From NCBI RefSeq assembly GCF_013266735.1, contig NZ_JABSNU010000010.1, forward strand, positions 1 to 64,000: a DNA stretch of 64,000 nt, given 5' to 3'. Numbering within the stretch: the stretch's first letter is position 1; every line of letters starts with the position of its first letter. Source of the DNA: Pedobacter foliorum (GTDB lineage: Bacteria; Bacteroidota; Bacteroidia; Sphingobacteriales; Sphingobacteriaceae). The notes beneath the pieces were generated by a model. The model saw only the letters and a program-made list of their open reading frames with translations. It was not told the origin of the DNA and made no database searches. This document shows positions 34,452-43,193 of this stretch, piece by piece. The position numbers and the translations under genes are program-made.

Positions 34452-35348
34452 ATGGAAAATGTACTAATGATTGATTCAGTAGGGCAATACAGTACTTTAA
34501 ATAATAATGATACCTTGCATCCATTGGTAAATATTGTAGACCTTTCGAAGGCTGAGGCAAGATTTAATGGAAAGGCCAATTATGGTTTTTATGCTGTGTT
34601 TTTGAAAGAAATTAAATGTGGCGATTTACATTACGGTTGCAACTACTATGATTACGAAGAAGGTACTTTGGTATTTGTTGGGCCTGGACAGGTGATGGGC
34701 ATAGAAAACAATGGTGAATTATACCAACCAAAAGGACAGGCTTTAGTTTTTCATCCGGATCTGCTTAGAGGTACTTCACTTGGTAGACAAATAGCTGAAT
34801 ATAATTTCTTTTCTTATGAGGTACATGAAGCACTTCACTTATCCGAAAGCGAGCGGAAGCTCATTTACGACAGTTATGCGAAGATCCAGTATGAACTGGA
34901 ACGCGGTATCGATAAACACAGTAAAACTTTGATCGTTAGTAATATTGAATTGTTGCTTAATTATTGCGTACGTTTTTACGACCGCCAGTTCATTACCCGA
35001 GAGAATGTAAACAAAGGCATACTGCAGAAATTTGAGGAATTGCTGAATGAATATTTCAGTTCAGATAAACCTAAAGAGATTGGATTACCAACTGTTAGCT
35101 ATTGTGCTGACAGACTAAATTTATCAGCAAATTATTTCGGTGATCTAATCAAAAAGGAAACCGGCAAATCTGCACAGGAGTATATCCAATTAAAAACAAT
35201 GGATCTTGCAAAGGAAAAGATTTTTGATGTAACTAAGTCTGTAAGCCAAATTGCTTATGAGTTGGGCTTCAAGTATCCTCAGCATTTTAGTCGTGCATTT
35301 AAGCAACAGGTGGGGCATTCACCAAATGAATATCGAAATCTGAATTGA
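34452..35348 (+). CDS. AraC-family transcriptional regulator
   Basis: The 298-residue protein has a cupin-like N-terminal half (residues about 30-130, GDLHYGCNYYDYEEGTLVFVGPGQ) and a C-terminal double HTH (about 195-298; LNLSANYFGDLIKKETG and VSQIAYELGFKYPQHFSRAFK). This architecture, frequent in Bacteroidota, regulates a neighbouring small enzyme or efflux gene. Here the target is unclear; the nearest gene is the convergent DUF2200 gene. Confidence 0.88.
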   Translation: MENVLMIDSVGQYSTLNNNDTLHPLVNIVDLSKAEARFNGKANYGFYAVFLKEIKCGDLHYGCNYYDYEEGTLVFVGPGQVMGIENNGELYQPKGQALVFHPDLLRGTSLGRQIAEYNFFSYEVHEALHLSESERKLIYDSYAKIQYELERGIDKHSKTLIVSNIELLLNYCVRFYDRQFITRENVNKGILQKFEELLNEYFSSDKPKEIGLPTVSYCADRLNLSANYFGDLIKKETGKSAQEYIQLKTMDLAKEKIFDVTKSVSQIAYELGFKYPQHFSRAFKQQVGHSPNEYRNLN

Positions 35349-35359
35349 CAATGTGTCAA

Positions 35360-35710
35360 TTACTTTCTTAAAATCTTATCCATAGTTTTTCCTTTTGCTA
35401 ATTCATCAACTAGTTTATCCAGATATCGTATCTTTTGCATTAGAGGGTCTTCAATTTCTTCAATACGGTAACCACAGATTACACCAGTAATTTTTGAAGC
35501 ATTTGGATTTATTTGGGGCGCTTGAGCAAAAAAGGTTTCAAAATCAGTCTTGTTGTCAATGATCTTTTGTAATGATTGTTTATCATATCCTGTAAGCCAA
35601 AATATGATTTCATCTAACTCATCTTTTGTCCGTCCCTTTTTCTCCGCTTTTAAAATGTAATGCGGATAAACACCTGCAAAAGACATCTTATATACTCTAG
35701 TGTTATTCAT
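35360..35710 (-). CDS. DUF2200 family protein
   Basis: The 116-residue soluble protein matches DUF2200 throughout: RVYKMSFAGVYPHYILKAEK, DEIIFWLTGYD, DFETFFAQAP, ITGVICGYR and IEDPLMQKIRYLDKLVDELAKGK. The family is widespread and uncharacterised, and tends to sit near stress or resistance genes. The stop is 11 bases from the convergent AraC gene. Confidence 0.87.
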   Translation of the reverse strand: MNNTRVYKMSFAGVYPHYILKAEKKGRTKDELDEIIFWLTGYDKQSLQKIIDNKTDFETFFAQAPQINPNASKITGVICGYRIEEIEDPLMQKIRYLDKLVDELAKGKTMDKILRK

Positions 35711-35889
35711 ATTGCTATTTACTAATTTTTAAAGCTAATTGTTTTGAACGAGATATAAAAACGGCATGTTTTGAATAACCTGTCGCAAATTGGCAGCAAA
35801 ATTGTCGTATATGCCCCTGTTATATAGCAGCTTTTACTTGCATATTTGATAAAGCAAATTAATATTAAACTATCTTAAAAATTATTGTT

Positions 35890-36336
35890 ATGTCAGAAAA
35901 TAAAGTTTCATTGCACAGAGTTGTTAAGGCATCACCAGAAAAGATATTTCGTGCCTTTACCGAAGCTACAGCAATTGCTTCATGGTTGCCGCCTTATGGT
36001 TTTCTTTGTACCGTACACAATATGGATGTAAAGGTAGGAGGTACATTTAAAATGTCGTTTCACAATTTTACTACAGGAAATGGTCATTCATTTGGTGGTG
36101 AATATCTAGAGGTAAAACCTGGTGAGTTTTTAAAGTATACCGATAAATTTGACGATCCAAACCTCCCTGGTGTAATGACCACATCTGTTTGGTTGCAAAA
36201 AACATTAGTGGGTACAGAACTAAAAGTATTACAAGAGGGGATACCTGAGGTTATACCTGTAGAAATGTGTTACCTAGGTTGGCAGGAATCGCTTGATAAG
36301 TTGATTAAACTTGTAGAGCCAGAAATAAGAGATTAA
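35890..36336 (+). CDS. SRPBCC/AHSA1-type protein
   Basis: The 148-residue START/AHSA1-fold protein (KVSLHRVVKASPEKIFRAFT start, then SWLPPYGFLCTVHNMDVKVG and ending YLGWQESLDKLIKLVEPE) has a hydrophobic ligand cavity. Such stand-alone proteins bind small hydrophobic molecules or act as chaperone-like cofactors. It is a single-gene unit followed by a strong hairpin. Confidence 0.88.
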   Translation: MSENKVSLHRVVKASPEKIFRAFTEATAIASWLPPYGFLCTVHNMDVKVGGTFKMSFHNFTTGNGHSFGGEYLEVKPGEFLKYTDKFDDPNLPGVMTTSVWLQKTLVGTELKVLQEGIPEVIPVEMCYLGWQESLDKLIKLVEPEIRD

Positions 36337-36346
36337 GTTTTAATGT

Positions 36347-36391
36347 AATGGCTTGTTAAAGTGCTGGTTTTTTGTTTTTTAACAAGCCATT
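36347..36391. terminator. Terminator-like hairpin
   Basis: Arms AATGGCTTGTTAAA (36347-36360) and TTTAACAAGCCATT (36378-36391) are perfect 14-bp complements. The T-rich part is in the loop rather than after the stem, so efficiency is uncertain. Confidence 0.6.
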
Positions 36392-36576
36392 GCGCCTTTG
36401 TATTTATTTATTCTTATTTTTAAGTTTTCGTAGCAATAAGGTCCGCGAATGGAGTATTTAATTAAATTGGAACTGTTATCCACTTAAAATTTTATTGCTA
36501 TAGTATTAAGCCGAAATGGGGCGCAAATTTCGTCCAATAATATAGTCGTCTTTAACACCACCTTTAAACGCACCTC

Positions 36577-36624
36577 GTTCGGCCCTTGTTCGACGGGTAT
36601 CGAACAAAGGGCGAACAATACCCG
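36577..36624. repeat. Two competing inverted repeats
   Basis: GTTCGGCCCTTGTTCG (36577-36592) pairs with CGAACAAAGGGCGAAC (36601-36616) with two mismatches. Alternatively, CGGGTAT (36594-36600) pairs with ATACCCG (36618-36624). Both cannot form together. Confidence 0.55.
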
Positions 36625-36709
36625 ATCAAGATCCGAGGTAGTTTTAGAAGCCAAAAAAAATCTTAGTATTACCACTTTTTGTATTTTTTCTATTCCCAGG
36701 ATCGTCTTT

Positions 36710-38512
36710 TTAACTCTTCCTTACTGCCTTAAAAGTCCCATTCGGCTGAATAAACAAAACGCTTTCGGCCTTTCCATTGCCTTTCACTTCAAATCTCAGA
36801 TTATAACCTTCTAATGCCTTTAACTTAAAGTTGTGATCACCTAAGGCAATTGTTTCGTAATCTTGCTGACCTGGTACGAATACATATAGAACCTTATTTC
36901 TAACAGATACCTTAACCTCCATAGTTCCGAGCATATAGACCCCTTCATACTGTTCAAGTGTTTTTAGATCCAGATTAACAATTTTAGGTTTTAATGTGAA
37001 AATCGGTGATTTTAGCTCAAAAGAGGCAGATAAGCTTTCTATTTTACCATCATTATTAGTAAGGAAATTAAACTTAAGATTACTTTCAGAAGTATCCGGT
37101 TTACCATCTTTATTAATCTCTCTCCACTCAAACACATCATAATGATAATGCTTAAGCCAAACGCGATACTTCCCTACCTTTACAAAAAGAGAATCATTTT
37201 TAACAGAAATATCCATTAGTCCATATGCAGGATTTTCAAACACCCCTGTGTATTCTTTTAACGGATGAGATGGTTTCGTATTTAGAATATGCTTTAAATC
37301 AGCCTCTTTTTTAAGATTAGCCTTTTTTTCTTTGGCTATCCTATTCGCTTCAACTGATTTACTGTTCCAGTCAATAGGTTTTAATTTAAACAACCTATCA
37401 GTAATGCTATTCAAAACGATTGATGGAACCGAAGAAACATTCTGATTTGTTAATACAACAACGCCAAGCTTATCTGTCGGGAAAAAGGAAACACTGGCAC
37501 TAAAACCATCTATATTTCCTCCATGTTCTACCTTATAATGACCTCGGTAAGAGTTAATCATCCAGCCTAAACCATAGCTAGACATGTAAACATCCGGTTC
37601 TGCTCCAGGCAATCCACCACCCATAACCATCTGAGGACTTGCAGCTTCAGCAATATAGTCAGACGATAAAATTTCTTTTCCATTGTAGTATCCGCCTGAT
37701 ATCCATGTTTTTATCCAATTGGCCATATCATTCACACTACTGTTTATACTCCCTGCCGGCCCCATGCCATCAATATCATAATAGTCCGTTTTTTTAATTA
37801 CATCGCCATCCAGTTCATAGGGTAATGAAGCATCGGCATCCTTTTTAAATTCAGCCATCGAAGTATTAGAACGTTTCATTTCTAATGGTAAAAAGAACCG
37901 CTCTTTTATATTTTGTTCCCAGGTTTTGCCTGTTAACTTTTCTGCAATCATACCCTGCGCCAAAAACATGTAATTGTTGTATTGCCACTTTTCGCGGAGC
38001 CCTGCATTTGGCTCCATATACCTTACTCTGCTAATAATGCTATCGCGATTACTTGTGTTAAATACATACCATGATAAATCGTAACGAGATAAACCTGTTC
38101 GATGAGTCATCATATCACGTACTATAATCTGGTTATTCATATTATCATTAAAAAATCGCAATTGCGGCAGATAAGATACCGCGTTACCATCAAGGGAAAG
38201 CTTTCCTTCCTTTTGCAATATCCCCAATAAGGCAGATGTAAATGCTTTGGTGCTCGAGCCAATTGCAAATAATGTATTAGGTGTCACCGGTTTCTTATTT
38301 TCCACATCTCGATATCCAAAACCTTTACTGTAAATAACTTTATCGCCCTCAACTACTGCTACAGAAAAACCTGCAATGTGTTGATCTTTTAAAACTCTAT
38401 TTAATAAGCTATCAATTCCCTCCAAACGAGCGTCTGTCGGTTTATTGTTTTCCTGAGAAATAGCTGAAAAATTAATACTTGATAGTAGGAGTAGGACGAA
38501 GAGATATTTCAT
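36710..38512 (-). CDS. Serine hydrolase (beta-lactamase/PBP fold) with C-terminal beta domains
   Basis: The 600-residue exported protein (signal MKYLFVLLLLSSINFSAISQ) has a class C beta-lactamase-like domain (about 25-385) with SxxK in FAIGSSTKAF, a YNN motif (WQYNNYMF) and HGG in VEHGGNIDGF. The C-terminal part (about 410-600) is a DUF3471-like beta-barrel region. Such enzymes are esterases, D-aminopeptidases or peptidases rather than true beta-lactamases. The substrate is unknown. It is one of five such hydrolases in this window. Confidence 0.87.
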   Translation of the reverse strand: MKYLFVLLLLSSINFSAISQENNKPTDARLEGIDSLLNRVLKDQHIAGFSVAVVEGDKVIYSKGFGYRDVENKKPVTPNTLFAIGSSTKAFTSALLGILQKEGKLSLDGNAVSYLPQLRFFNDNMNNQIIVRDMMTHRTGLSRYDLSWYVFNTSNRDSIISRVRYMEPNAGLREKWQYNNYMFLAQGMIAEKLTGKTWEQNIKERFFLPLEMKRSNTSMAEFKKDADASLPYELDGDVIKKTDYYDIDGMGPAGSINSSVNDMANWIKTWISGGYYNGKEILSSDYIAEAASPQMVMGGGLPGAEPDVYMSSYGLGWMINSYRGHYKVEHGGNIDGFSASVSFFPTDKLGVVVLTNQNVSSVPSIVLNSITDRLFKLKPIDWNSKSVEANRIAKEKKANLKKEADLKHILNTKPSHPLKEYTGVFENPAYGLMDISVKNDSLFVKVGKYRVWLKHYHYDVFEWREINKDGKPDTSESNLKFNFLTNNDGKIESLSASFELKSPIFTLKPKIVNLDLKTLEQYEGVYMLGTMEVKVSVRNKVLYVFVPGQQDYETIALGDHNFKLKALEGYNLRFEVKGNGKAESVLFIQPNGTFKAVRKS

Positions 38513-38579
38513 AATTAGACATTAAAAAGGTCAGAGTAAGATAGGATAATTTATTTTCATGACCATAAATGATGCAGAC

Positions 38580-38587
38580 TAATTTTG
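38580..38587 (+). promoter_or_regulatory. Bacteroidota -7 box TAATTTTG
   Basis: This exact TAnnTTTG match lies 32 bases before the ATG of the 59-codon gene at 38620 and supports its expression. Confidence 0.45.
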
Positions 38588-38619
38588 AGTTATCTTCGGG
38601 ATTTAGCGGAGTATAAAAC

Positions 38620-38799
38620 ATGGAAGATAAACCAAATGAAAACCACCCGGCGGATAAAGATTGGAAGGTGATAAATCAGAAAAAAGGACGCATTAAACCT
38701 ACCACGAAATCGAAGAATATTGGCGTAAAAGCCAATGATGAATTGGAAAGGGAAGCGGATGAACTTGGAAAAGCAGCTAATCAGAAAAAAGCTCCTTGA
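38620..38799 (+). CDS. Small charged hypothetical protein, 59 residues
   Basis: ATG 38620 to TGA 38797-38799 encodes MEDKPNENHPADKDWKVINQ and 39 further residues, rich in K, E, D and N, without signal or membrane segment. It is hydrophilic and lacks Cys. The good -7 box 32 bases upstream, the isolated position between divergently arranged genes and coding-like composition support a real gene. The function is unknown; resemblance to small stress or spore-type disordered proteins is only general. Confidence 0.6.
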   Translation: MEDKPNENHPADKDWKVINQKKGRIKPTTKSKNIGVKANDELEREADELGKAANQKKAP

Positions 38800-38910
38800 T
38801 TAATTATAAATTCCTTCCCATGGATAACCCTTCTTAATTAATTACAAAAACTGCATATTAGTTATCTTATTTTAGAGGTTATTCTAAAACACCTCAAAGA
38901 ACCTGAGAAA

Positions 38911-39717
38911 ATGAGTGCAGAATTAAATTATTTAGAAATAAACAGACAGTCCTGGAACAATAGAACCGATACGCATTTGAAATCGGAGTTTTACGATTTA
39001 GATGGTTTTATGAAGGGTAAAACTTCCTTAAATAGCATTGAGTTAAACTTACTTGGCGATGTAAAAGGAAAATCAATTTTACATTTACAATGCCATTTCG
39101 GACAAGATACCATTTCCCTGAGCAGACTTGGAGCTGAAGTTACAGGTGTAGATTTATCAGATAAGGCAATTGAGAGGGCCAAACAAATTGCAAAAGAAAT
39201 AAATTCAGACACAAAATTTATTTGCTGTAATATTTACGATTTACCAGATCATTTAGACGAACAATTTGATCTCGTTTTTACCAGCTATGGAACAATTGGC
39301 TGGTTGCCCGACTTAGATAAATGGGCCAGTATAGTTTCTAAATACCTAAAGCCAAATGGCCAATTTGTGTTTGTAGAGTTTCATCCCGTAGTTTGGATGT
39401 TTGATGATAATTTCGAAAAAATCGGATATAACTATTTTAATTCAGGTGCAATTGTGGAATCCGAAACCGGAACATATGCAGATAAAACTGCAGATATATC
39501 ACAAGATTATGTGATGTGGAATCATGATTTAAGTGAAGTAATAACCAGTTTGATAAACAACAAACTAGAAATCGCATCCTTTAACGAGTTCGACTATTCA
39601 CCTTATAACTGTTTCAGCAGAACAATCGAATTTGAACCGAAAAAGTACAGAATAGAGCATTTGGAAAACAAAATCCCAATGGTTTATTCCATAGTTGCAA
39701 AAAAGAAAAGCCACTAA
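38911..39717 (+). CDS. Class I SAM-dependent methyltransferase
   Basis: The 268-residue soluble protein carries SAM motif I as ILHLQCHFGQDTISLSRLG (residues about 55-73), the acidic GVDLSDKAIERAK loop and motif IV FDLVFTSYGTIGWLPD. The W-rich segment near 120-170 (HPVVWMFDD) suggests a small-molecule methylase. It is transcribed alone. The substrate is not predictable. Confidence 0.87.
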   Translation: MSAELNYLEINRQSWNNRTDTHLKSEFYDLDGFMKGKTSLNSIELNLLGDVKGKSILHLQCHFGQDTISLSRLGAEVTGVDLSDKAIERAKQIAKEINSDTKFICCNIYDLPDHLDEQFDLVFTSYGTIGWLPDLDKWASIVSKYLKPNGQFVFVEFHPVVWMFDDNFEKIGYNYFNSGAIVESETGTYADKTADISQDYVMWNHDLSEVITSLINNKLEIASFNEFDYSPYNCFSRTIEFEPKKYRIEHLENKIPMVYSIVAKKKSH

Positions 39718-39795
39718 TTATAAGGCCTTTCTGAATTCCAATTGGTATCACTCTTTAAAAAAAAAATGTTATATTGCCACTTAAAATCGCTCACA

Positions 39796-41055
39796 ATGAA
39801 AAATTATCTCTCTCTATTTATTGCCATTTCAATTACATTCTTGTGCTGTAAAAAAGAAAAGCAAGTTGAAATTATAACTATTCCTAGTGTAAAAACTGCC
39901 ACCGCAACTAAAGTTGAACTCTATACAGCAGATGTTGAAGTCGAAGTTACAACTGACGGGAATTTAGAAGTCACCGAAGGGGGTGTTTATTATGCTACTC
40001 ATCCCAATCCAAAAGCAGAAGATCTAGTTGCTAGATCATTATCTCCTGAACGGAAGTTTGTACAGCATTTGCGTGACTTAGAGCCCAATACCAAATATTA
40101 TGCGAGAGCTTTTGCTAAAAATAGTGAGGGCACAGGCTATGGCAATGAAATCAGCTTTACAACAGGCAAAGGTGAAATGGCAAAAGTGACGACCTCAGCT
40201 TTTAATAATACGATCAGTCAAAGTGCAGTTGGTGGTGGAAATGTAATCAATGATGGTGGAGCAGGAATATTTGAAAAGGGTATTGTTTATAGCACATCAC
40301 CAAACCCGACAATCGAGGATCAAAAAGTGGATTCTGAATCGCAGTCGGGAGGTGTTTACGAAACTACCTTATTCGGACTTGCATCAAATACCAAGTATTA
40401 TTTAAGAGCTTATGCTATTAACTATTATGGCGTAGCTTATGGGAATGAAGTTAGTTTTACCTCTTTGCCTTTTGATAGTGTAACCGATGTGGATGGAAAT
40501 GTATATGCCTACATTACAATTGGAAAACAAAAATGGATGACTTCCAATTTGAGGGTTACTCACTTTAGAAATGGTGATCCGATTAAAAAATACTCAGACA
40601 GATCTAGTTGGGACAAAGGGTTTTACTCGTTATACGCATATTCAGGGTTTCGCACAAAAGAAATGGGTTTAATGTATACGCAAAAAATCATCACAGATTC
40701 TCGCAATATCGCGCCTGTTGGATGGCATATTCCGACAGACGAAGAGTGGAAGGAGCTTGAAATAAATCAAGGAATGTCCAAACTGGAGGCAGATGATGCC
40801 GATAAAAAAATAGAAAGAGGAACGATTGGGAAGAAATTGTTGGTAGGGGGCTCTTCAGGACTTAATATTCAGTTATGTGGCGCATTGATTCATGATACAC
40901 CGAACGATATTTCTATCTCAGATTACTATGGATTCTACTGGTCTTCCAGTACAGCCGCAGACAATTATCTAATTATTCGCAGATTTTTTTCAGATTTTAT
41001 AGCAAGACATAGCACTAGTGATGCAGCTATTTCAGTTCGCTGTGTAAAAGATTAG
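39796..41055 (+). CDS. FISUMP-domain lipoprotein with fibronectin III-like repeats
   Basis: The 419-residue protein starts at ATG 39796; the frame extends upstream to 39742 but only this start gives the lipoprotein signal with CCKKEK. Two Fn3-like repeats (about 40-125 and 130-215, both ending in Y.NE.SFT) precede a C-terminal Fibrobacter succinogenes major paralogous domain (about 225-419) with VTDVDGNVYAYITIGKQKWM, then PVGWHIPTDEEW and FYWSSS..., ending in SVRCVKD. These are surface lipoproteins of unknown role, probably adhesive. Confidence 0.86.
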   Translation: MKNYLSLFIAISITFLCCKKEKQVEIITIPSVKTATATKVELYTADVEVEVTTDGNLEVTEGGVYYATHPNPKAEDLVARSLSPERKFVQHLRDLEPNTKYYARAFAKNSEGTGYGNEISFTTGKGEMAKVTTSAFNNTISQSAVGGGNVINDGGAGIFEKGIVYSTSPNPTIEDQKVDSESQSGGVYETTLFGLASNTKYYLRAYAINYYGVAYGNEVSFTSLPFDSVTDVDGNVYAYITIGKQKWMTSNLRVTHFRNGDPIKKYSDRSSWDKGFYSLYAYSGFRTKEMGLMYTQKIITDSRNIAPVGWHIPTDEEWKELEINQGMSKLEADDADKKIERGTIGKKLLVGGSSGLNIQLCGALIHDTPNDISISDYYGFYWSSSTAADNYLIIRRFFSDFIARHSTSDAAISVRCVKD

Positions 41056-41115
41056 GCAACTTAAGTTTCTTTGTATAGCTTTTTAAGGACTATCATTATT
41101 GGACTAACTGTTGCA

Positions 41116-41156
41116 TACACTACTTATATTTGTTAATAACAACTATAAGTAGTGTA
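41116..41156. promoter_or_regulatory. 13-bp palindrome overlapping a -7 box
   Basis: TACACTACTTATA (41116-41128) and TATAAGTAGTGTA (41144-41156) are perfect complements. The box TATATTTG (41125-41132) lies at the edge of the left arm. A half-similar copy, AACTACAAGT (41161-41170), follows the right arm. The downstream gene encodes an HTH protein, so this is a likely autorepressor site. Confidence 0.6.
41125..41132 (+). promoter_or_regulatory. Bacteroidota -7 box TATATTTG
   Basis: An exact TAnnTTTG match with TTGG (41099-41102) as a possible -33 box. The inferred transcript start lies inside the palindrome 41116-41156. Confidence 0.5.
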
Positions 41157-41242
41157 AATACAACTACAAGTGTTTGTATTTTTTTGATTCTGGAAATGGG
41201 CCCAGATACCTTTGTCGTATCAAAAAAATAAATAATGTATCT

Positions 41243-42148
41243 ATGCTAAATACTAAAATGATCGGCAATAAGATTGCCCAAGCACGAAAGAAAGCAAACA
41301 TTTCGCAAGCCCAGCTTGCTCAATTTCTATTTATCAGTCCGCAAGCAGTAGGGAAATGGGAGCGGGGAGAATCAAGCCCTGATATCGTTACCTTTAACCG
41401 CCTCTCTGAAATTCTTGGGGTCGACCTAAACTATTTTTCAGAGAACTATCAATCCACCAACGATGGAATCGAACAGGAGGCTGCCAAGCAATCCACCACC
41501 ACCGAACGCCAGGTACAGATAAACCTCACTGCAGTCAATCTGGAAGAAAGCGACTTTGCAGGAGTTACTTTGCACAAAGGAAAATTCAAAGCGAGCCCGT
41601 TAAGCGGAGCCGACTTTTCTAATGCAGATTTAACTGGTAGTTTGTTTGAGGTTAGTGATGCACATCAAGCCAATTTTGATGGTGCAAATCTCACAGACTG
41701 TACCTTTTCCATCACCGACCTTGCAGATGCGAGCTTCCATAAATCCATCCTTGAACGAACCGACTTTAACAAATCCACACTAGTCGGAACAAAATTTACA
41801 GATGTAAAATTAACCGACGTGAAACTTACCATGGTCGACCTTAGAAAAACAATCTTTGAGAACTGTGTTTTTAATGGTGTAGATTTCAAATATTCCGACC
41901 TGCGGGGAATGCATTTTAATGGGCAAAGCTTCATAGGAGTTCAATTTGATAAATCTGCACTTAACGATGTTTCATTTACAGGGGCAACGCTTAAAAACGT
42001 GTCATTCCGCTTGTCTTTTTCCGTGACAAACAGATCTCACCGTGCCTTTAAAACGGTCTGTTTTGATGGCGCTATAATGGATAAGCTAACCTATGCCGGA
42101 CTTAAAGGTCTATGGGTTGTCGATTTGTCGAAGGTTATAGTTATTTAA
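41243..42148 (+). CDS. HTH (Xre/Cro-type) regulator fused to pentapeptide repeats
   Basis: The 301-residue protein starts at ATG 41243 (MLNTKMIGNKIAQARKKANI; ATG 41258 is possible). An HTH_3 domain (about 8-62; ISQAQLAQFLFISPQAVGKWERG) is joined to a right-handed pentapeptide beta-helix (about 95-275; ADLTGS, ANFDGANLTDC, ASFHKSILERTDFNKSTLVG...). Pentapeptide repeats often mimic DNA or shield gyrase; fused to an HTH they may sense or sequester. The palindrome over its own promoter fits autoregulation. It is convergent with 42208-43044 through a strong hairpin. Confidence 0.85.
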   Translation: MLNTKMIGNKIAQARKKANISQAQLAQFLFISPQAVGKWERGESSPDIVTFNRLSEILGVDLNYFSENYQSTNDGIEQEAAKQSTTTERQVQINLTAVNLEESDFAGVTLHKGKFKASPLSGADFSNADLTGSLFEVSDAHQANFDGANLTDCTFSITDLADASFHKSILERTDFNKSTLVGTKFTDVKLTDVKLTMVDLRKTIFENCVFNGVDFKYSDLRGMHFNGQSFIGVQFDKSALNDVSFTGATLKNVSFRLSFSVTNRSHRAFKTVCFDGAIMDKLTYAGLKGLWVVDLSKVIVI

Positions 42149-42184
42149 GGAGGTAATGATATTTTTACCCCCTTATATAATGCC

Positions 42185-42237
42185 AATTTAATTGAATTAA
42201 AATCGATTTATAAAACAGTTTTTAATTCAATTAAATT
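42185..42237. terminator. Convergent terminator hairpin, 18-bp perfect stem
   Basis: AATTTAATTGAATTAAAA (42185-42202) and its exact complement at 42220-42237 enclose a 17-base loop. The right arm overlaps the last codons of the DUF5694-like gene. It likely separates the two convergent transcripts. Confidence 0.65.
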
Positions 42238-43044
42238 GAACTTTTCATCATTTTTTATAAAATCTTTAAACATTGCAGCGTGCCCGGTACCAACTAAAAT
42301 AACAATGTTTTTAGTATTTGAAATTAACTGATTTTGAACGTTCGAATACATTATTAAATTTCTTTTGTACCAATCCGAAACTAAATTTGCCCCAAAATAG
42401 TTTTCATTTATACCTAAACTATTAGCAAAGGAAATATAAAAACCTTTATTCTCATTTAAATCTTTGTCGGTATTTAGATCTTTAAAAACCTCCTTTAAGT
42501 CTTTTTTTGCCAAAGTATAATTAGCTTTTTTGCTTAAGTTAGCTACTTTATCTTTAAAGATTTGGCTAAGTTTTGCATCTGATTTTATTAATTTTTGCAG
42601 TAAGTCAAATCGCAACTCAATTAAAGTATCAATAGGATAGATTACTTCATTTTTTGCTTTTTTAGCTAAACGGAAAGCGAGTTGAAAAGTCTCTCCTTCG
42701 GTATAAAGTTTTCTCATACGAGCATTTTTTATCGTGTCTGTAAATGCAGAAAACTTATCTTTAAGATATAGTTGGTAATTGTCATTGAGCTCTCTCTTTT
42801 TATTGTAATTACTCTCTACAAAAATCTGGTCAGGCTTATATTTTTTTACTATTAAGTCTGTTATTTGTTCTAAACCAAGCTGGTTTTCTTTCGATAACAT
42901 ATCTCTGTTATTTGTTTTTGCTGCATCGTTTCCAGGATTATTAAAGTGAAATGTACCAATCAGGATGACATTTATTTTATCCTGAGAAAAGGAATTTAGA
43001 AAGAATAGTAGAAGAATTGATGAAGTGAATAATTTTTGAAACAT
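42208..43044 (-). CDS. Exported DUF5694/TraB-like protein
   Basis: The 278-residue secreted protein (signal MFQKLFTSSILLLFFLNSFS|QD) has VILIGTFHFNNPGNDA near the N-terminus, IFVESNYNKKREL, and a C-terminal ILVGTGHAAMFKDFI. The GTFHF and GTGHA boxes are the paired motifs of TraB/GumN/erythromycin-esterase-like folds, and the arrangement agrees with DUF5694. The role is unknown, possibly a hydrolase with metal-binding histidines. Confidence 0.75.
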   Translation of the reverse strand: MFQKLFTSSILLLFFLNSFSQDKINVILIGTFHFNNPGNDAAKTNNRDMLSKENQLGLEQITDLIVKKYKPDQIFVESNYNKKRELNDNYQLYLKDKFSAFTDTIKNARMRKLYTEGETFQLAFRLAKKAKNEVIYPIDTLIELRFDLLQKLIKSDAKLSQIFKDKVANLSKKANYTLAKKDLKEVFKDLNTDKDLNENKGFYISFANSLGINENYFGANLVSDWYKRNLIMYSNVQNQLISNTKNIVILVGTGHAAMFKDFIKNDEKFNLIELKTVL

Positions 43045-43193
43045 ACTTTGTGTTTTTTTTAGGGGTGCAAATTTAGTAATATCTTCTCAAAAAATATGTC
43101 GCGCACTACCTGTTTAAATGTCGTTTCTACACCCCAAGTGTTTCGCCATTTATCGGTAACTTTAGTAAAGAGTTTATAACAAAGGATATAGAT

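Larger units (their letters stand above)
36337..36709. other. Intergenic region with terminator and competing hairpins
   Basis: These 373 bases contain the hairpin 36347-36391 and, at 36577-36624, two mutually exclusive inverted repeats built from GTTCG and CGGGTAT elements. A minus-strand frame at 36484-36675 has no signal or family and is not accepted as a gene. Confidence 0.6.

Noticed and set aside
36484..36675. 63-codon minus-strand frame in the gap before the serine hydrolase
   Set aside because: No signal, family or promoter; overlaps hairpin structure.
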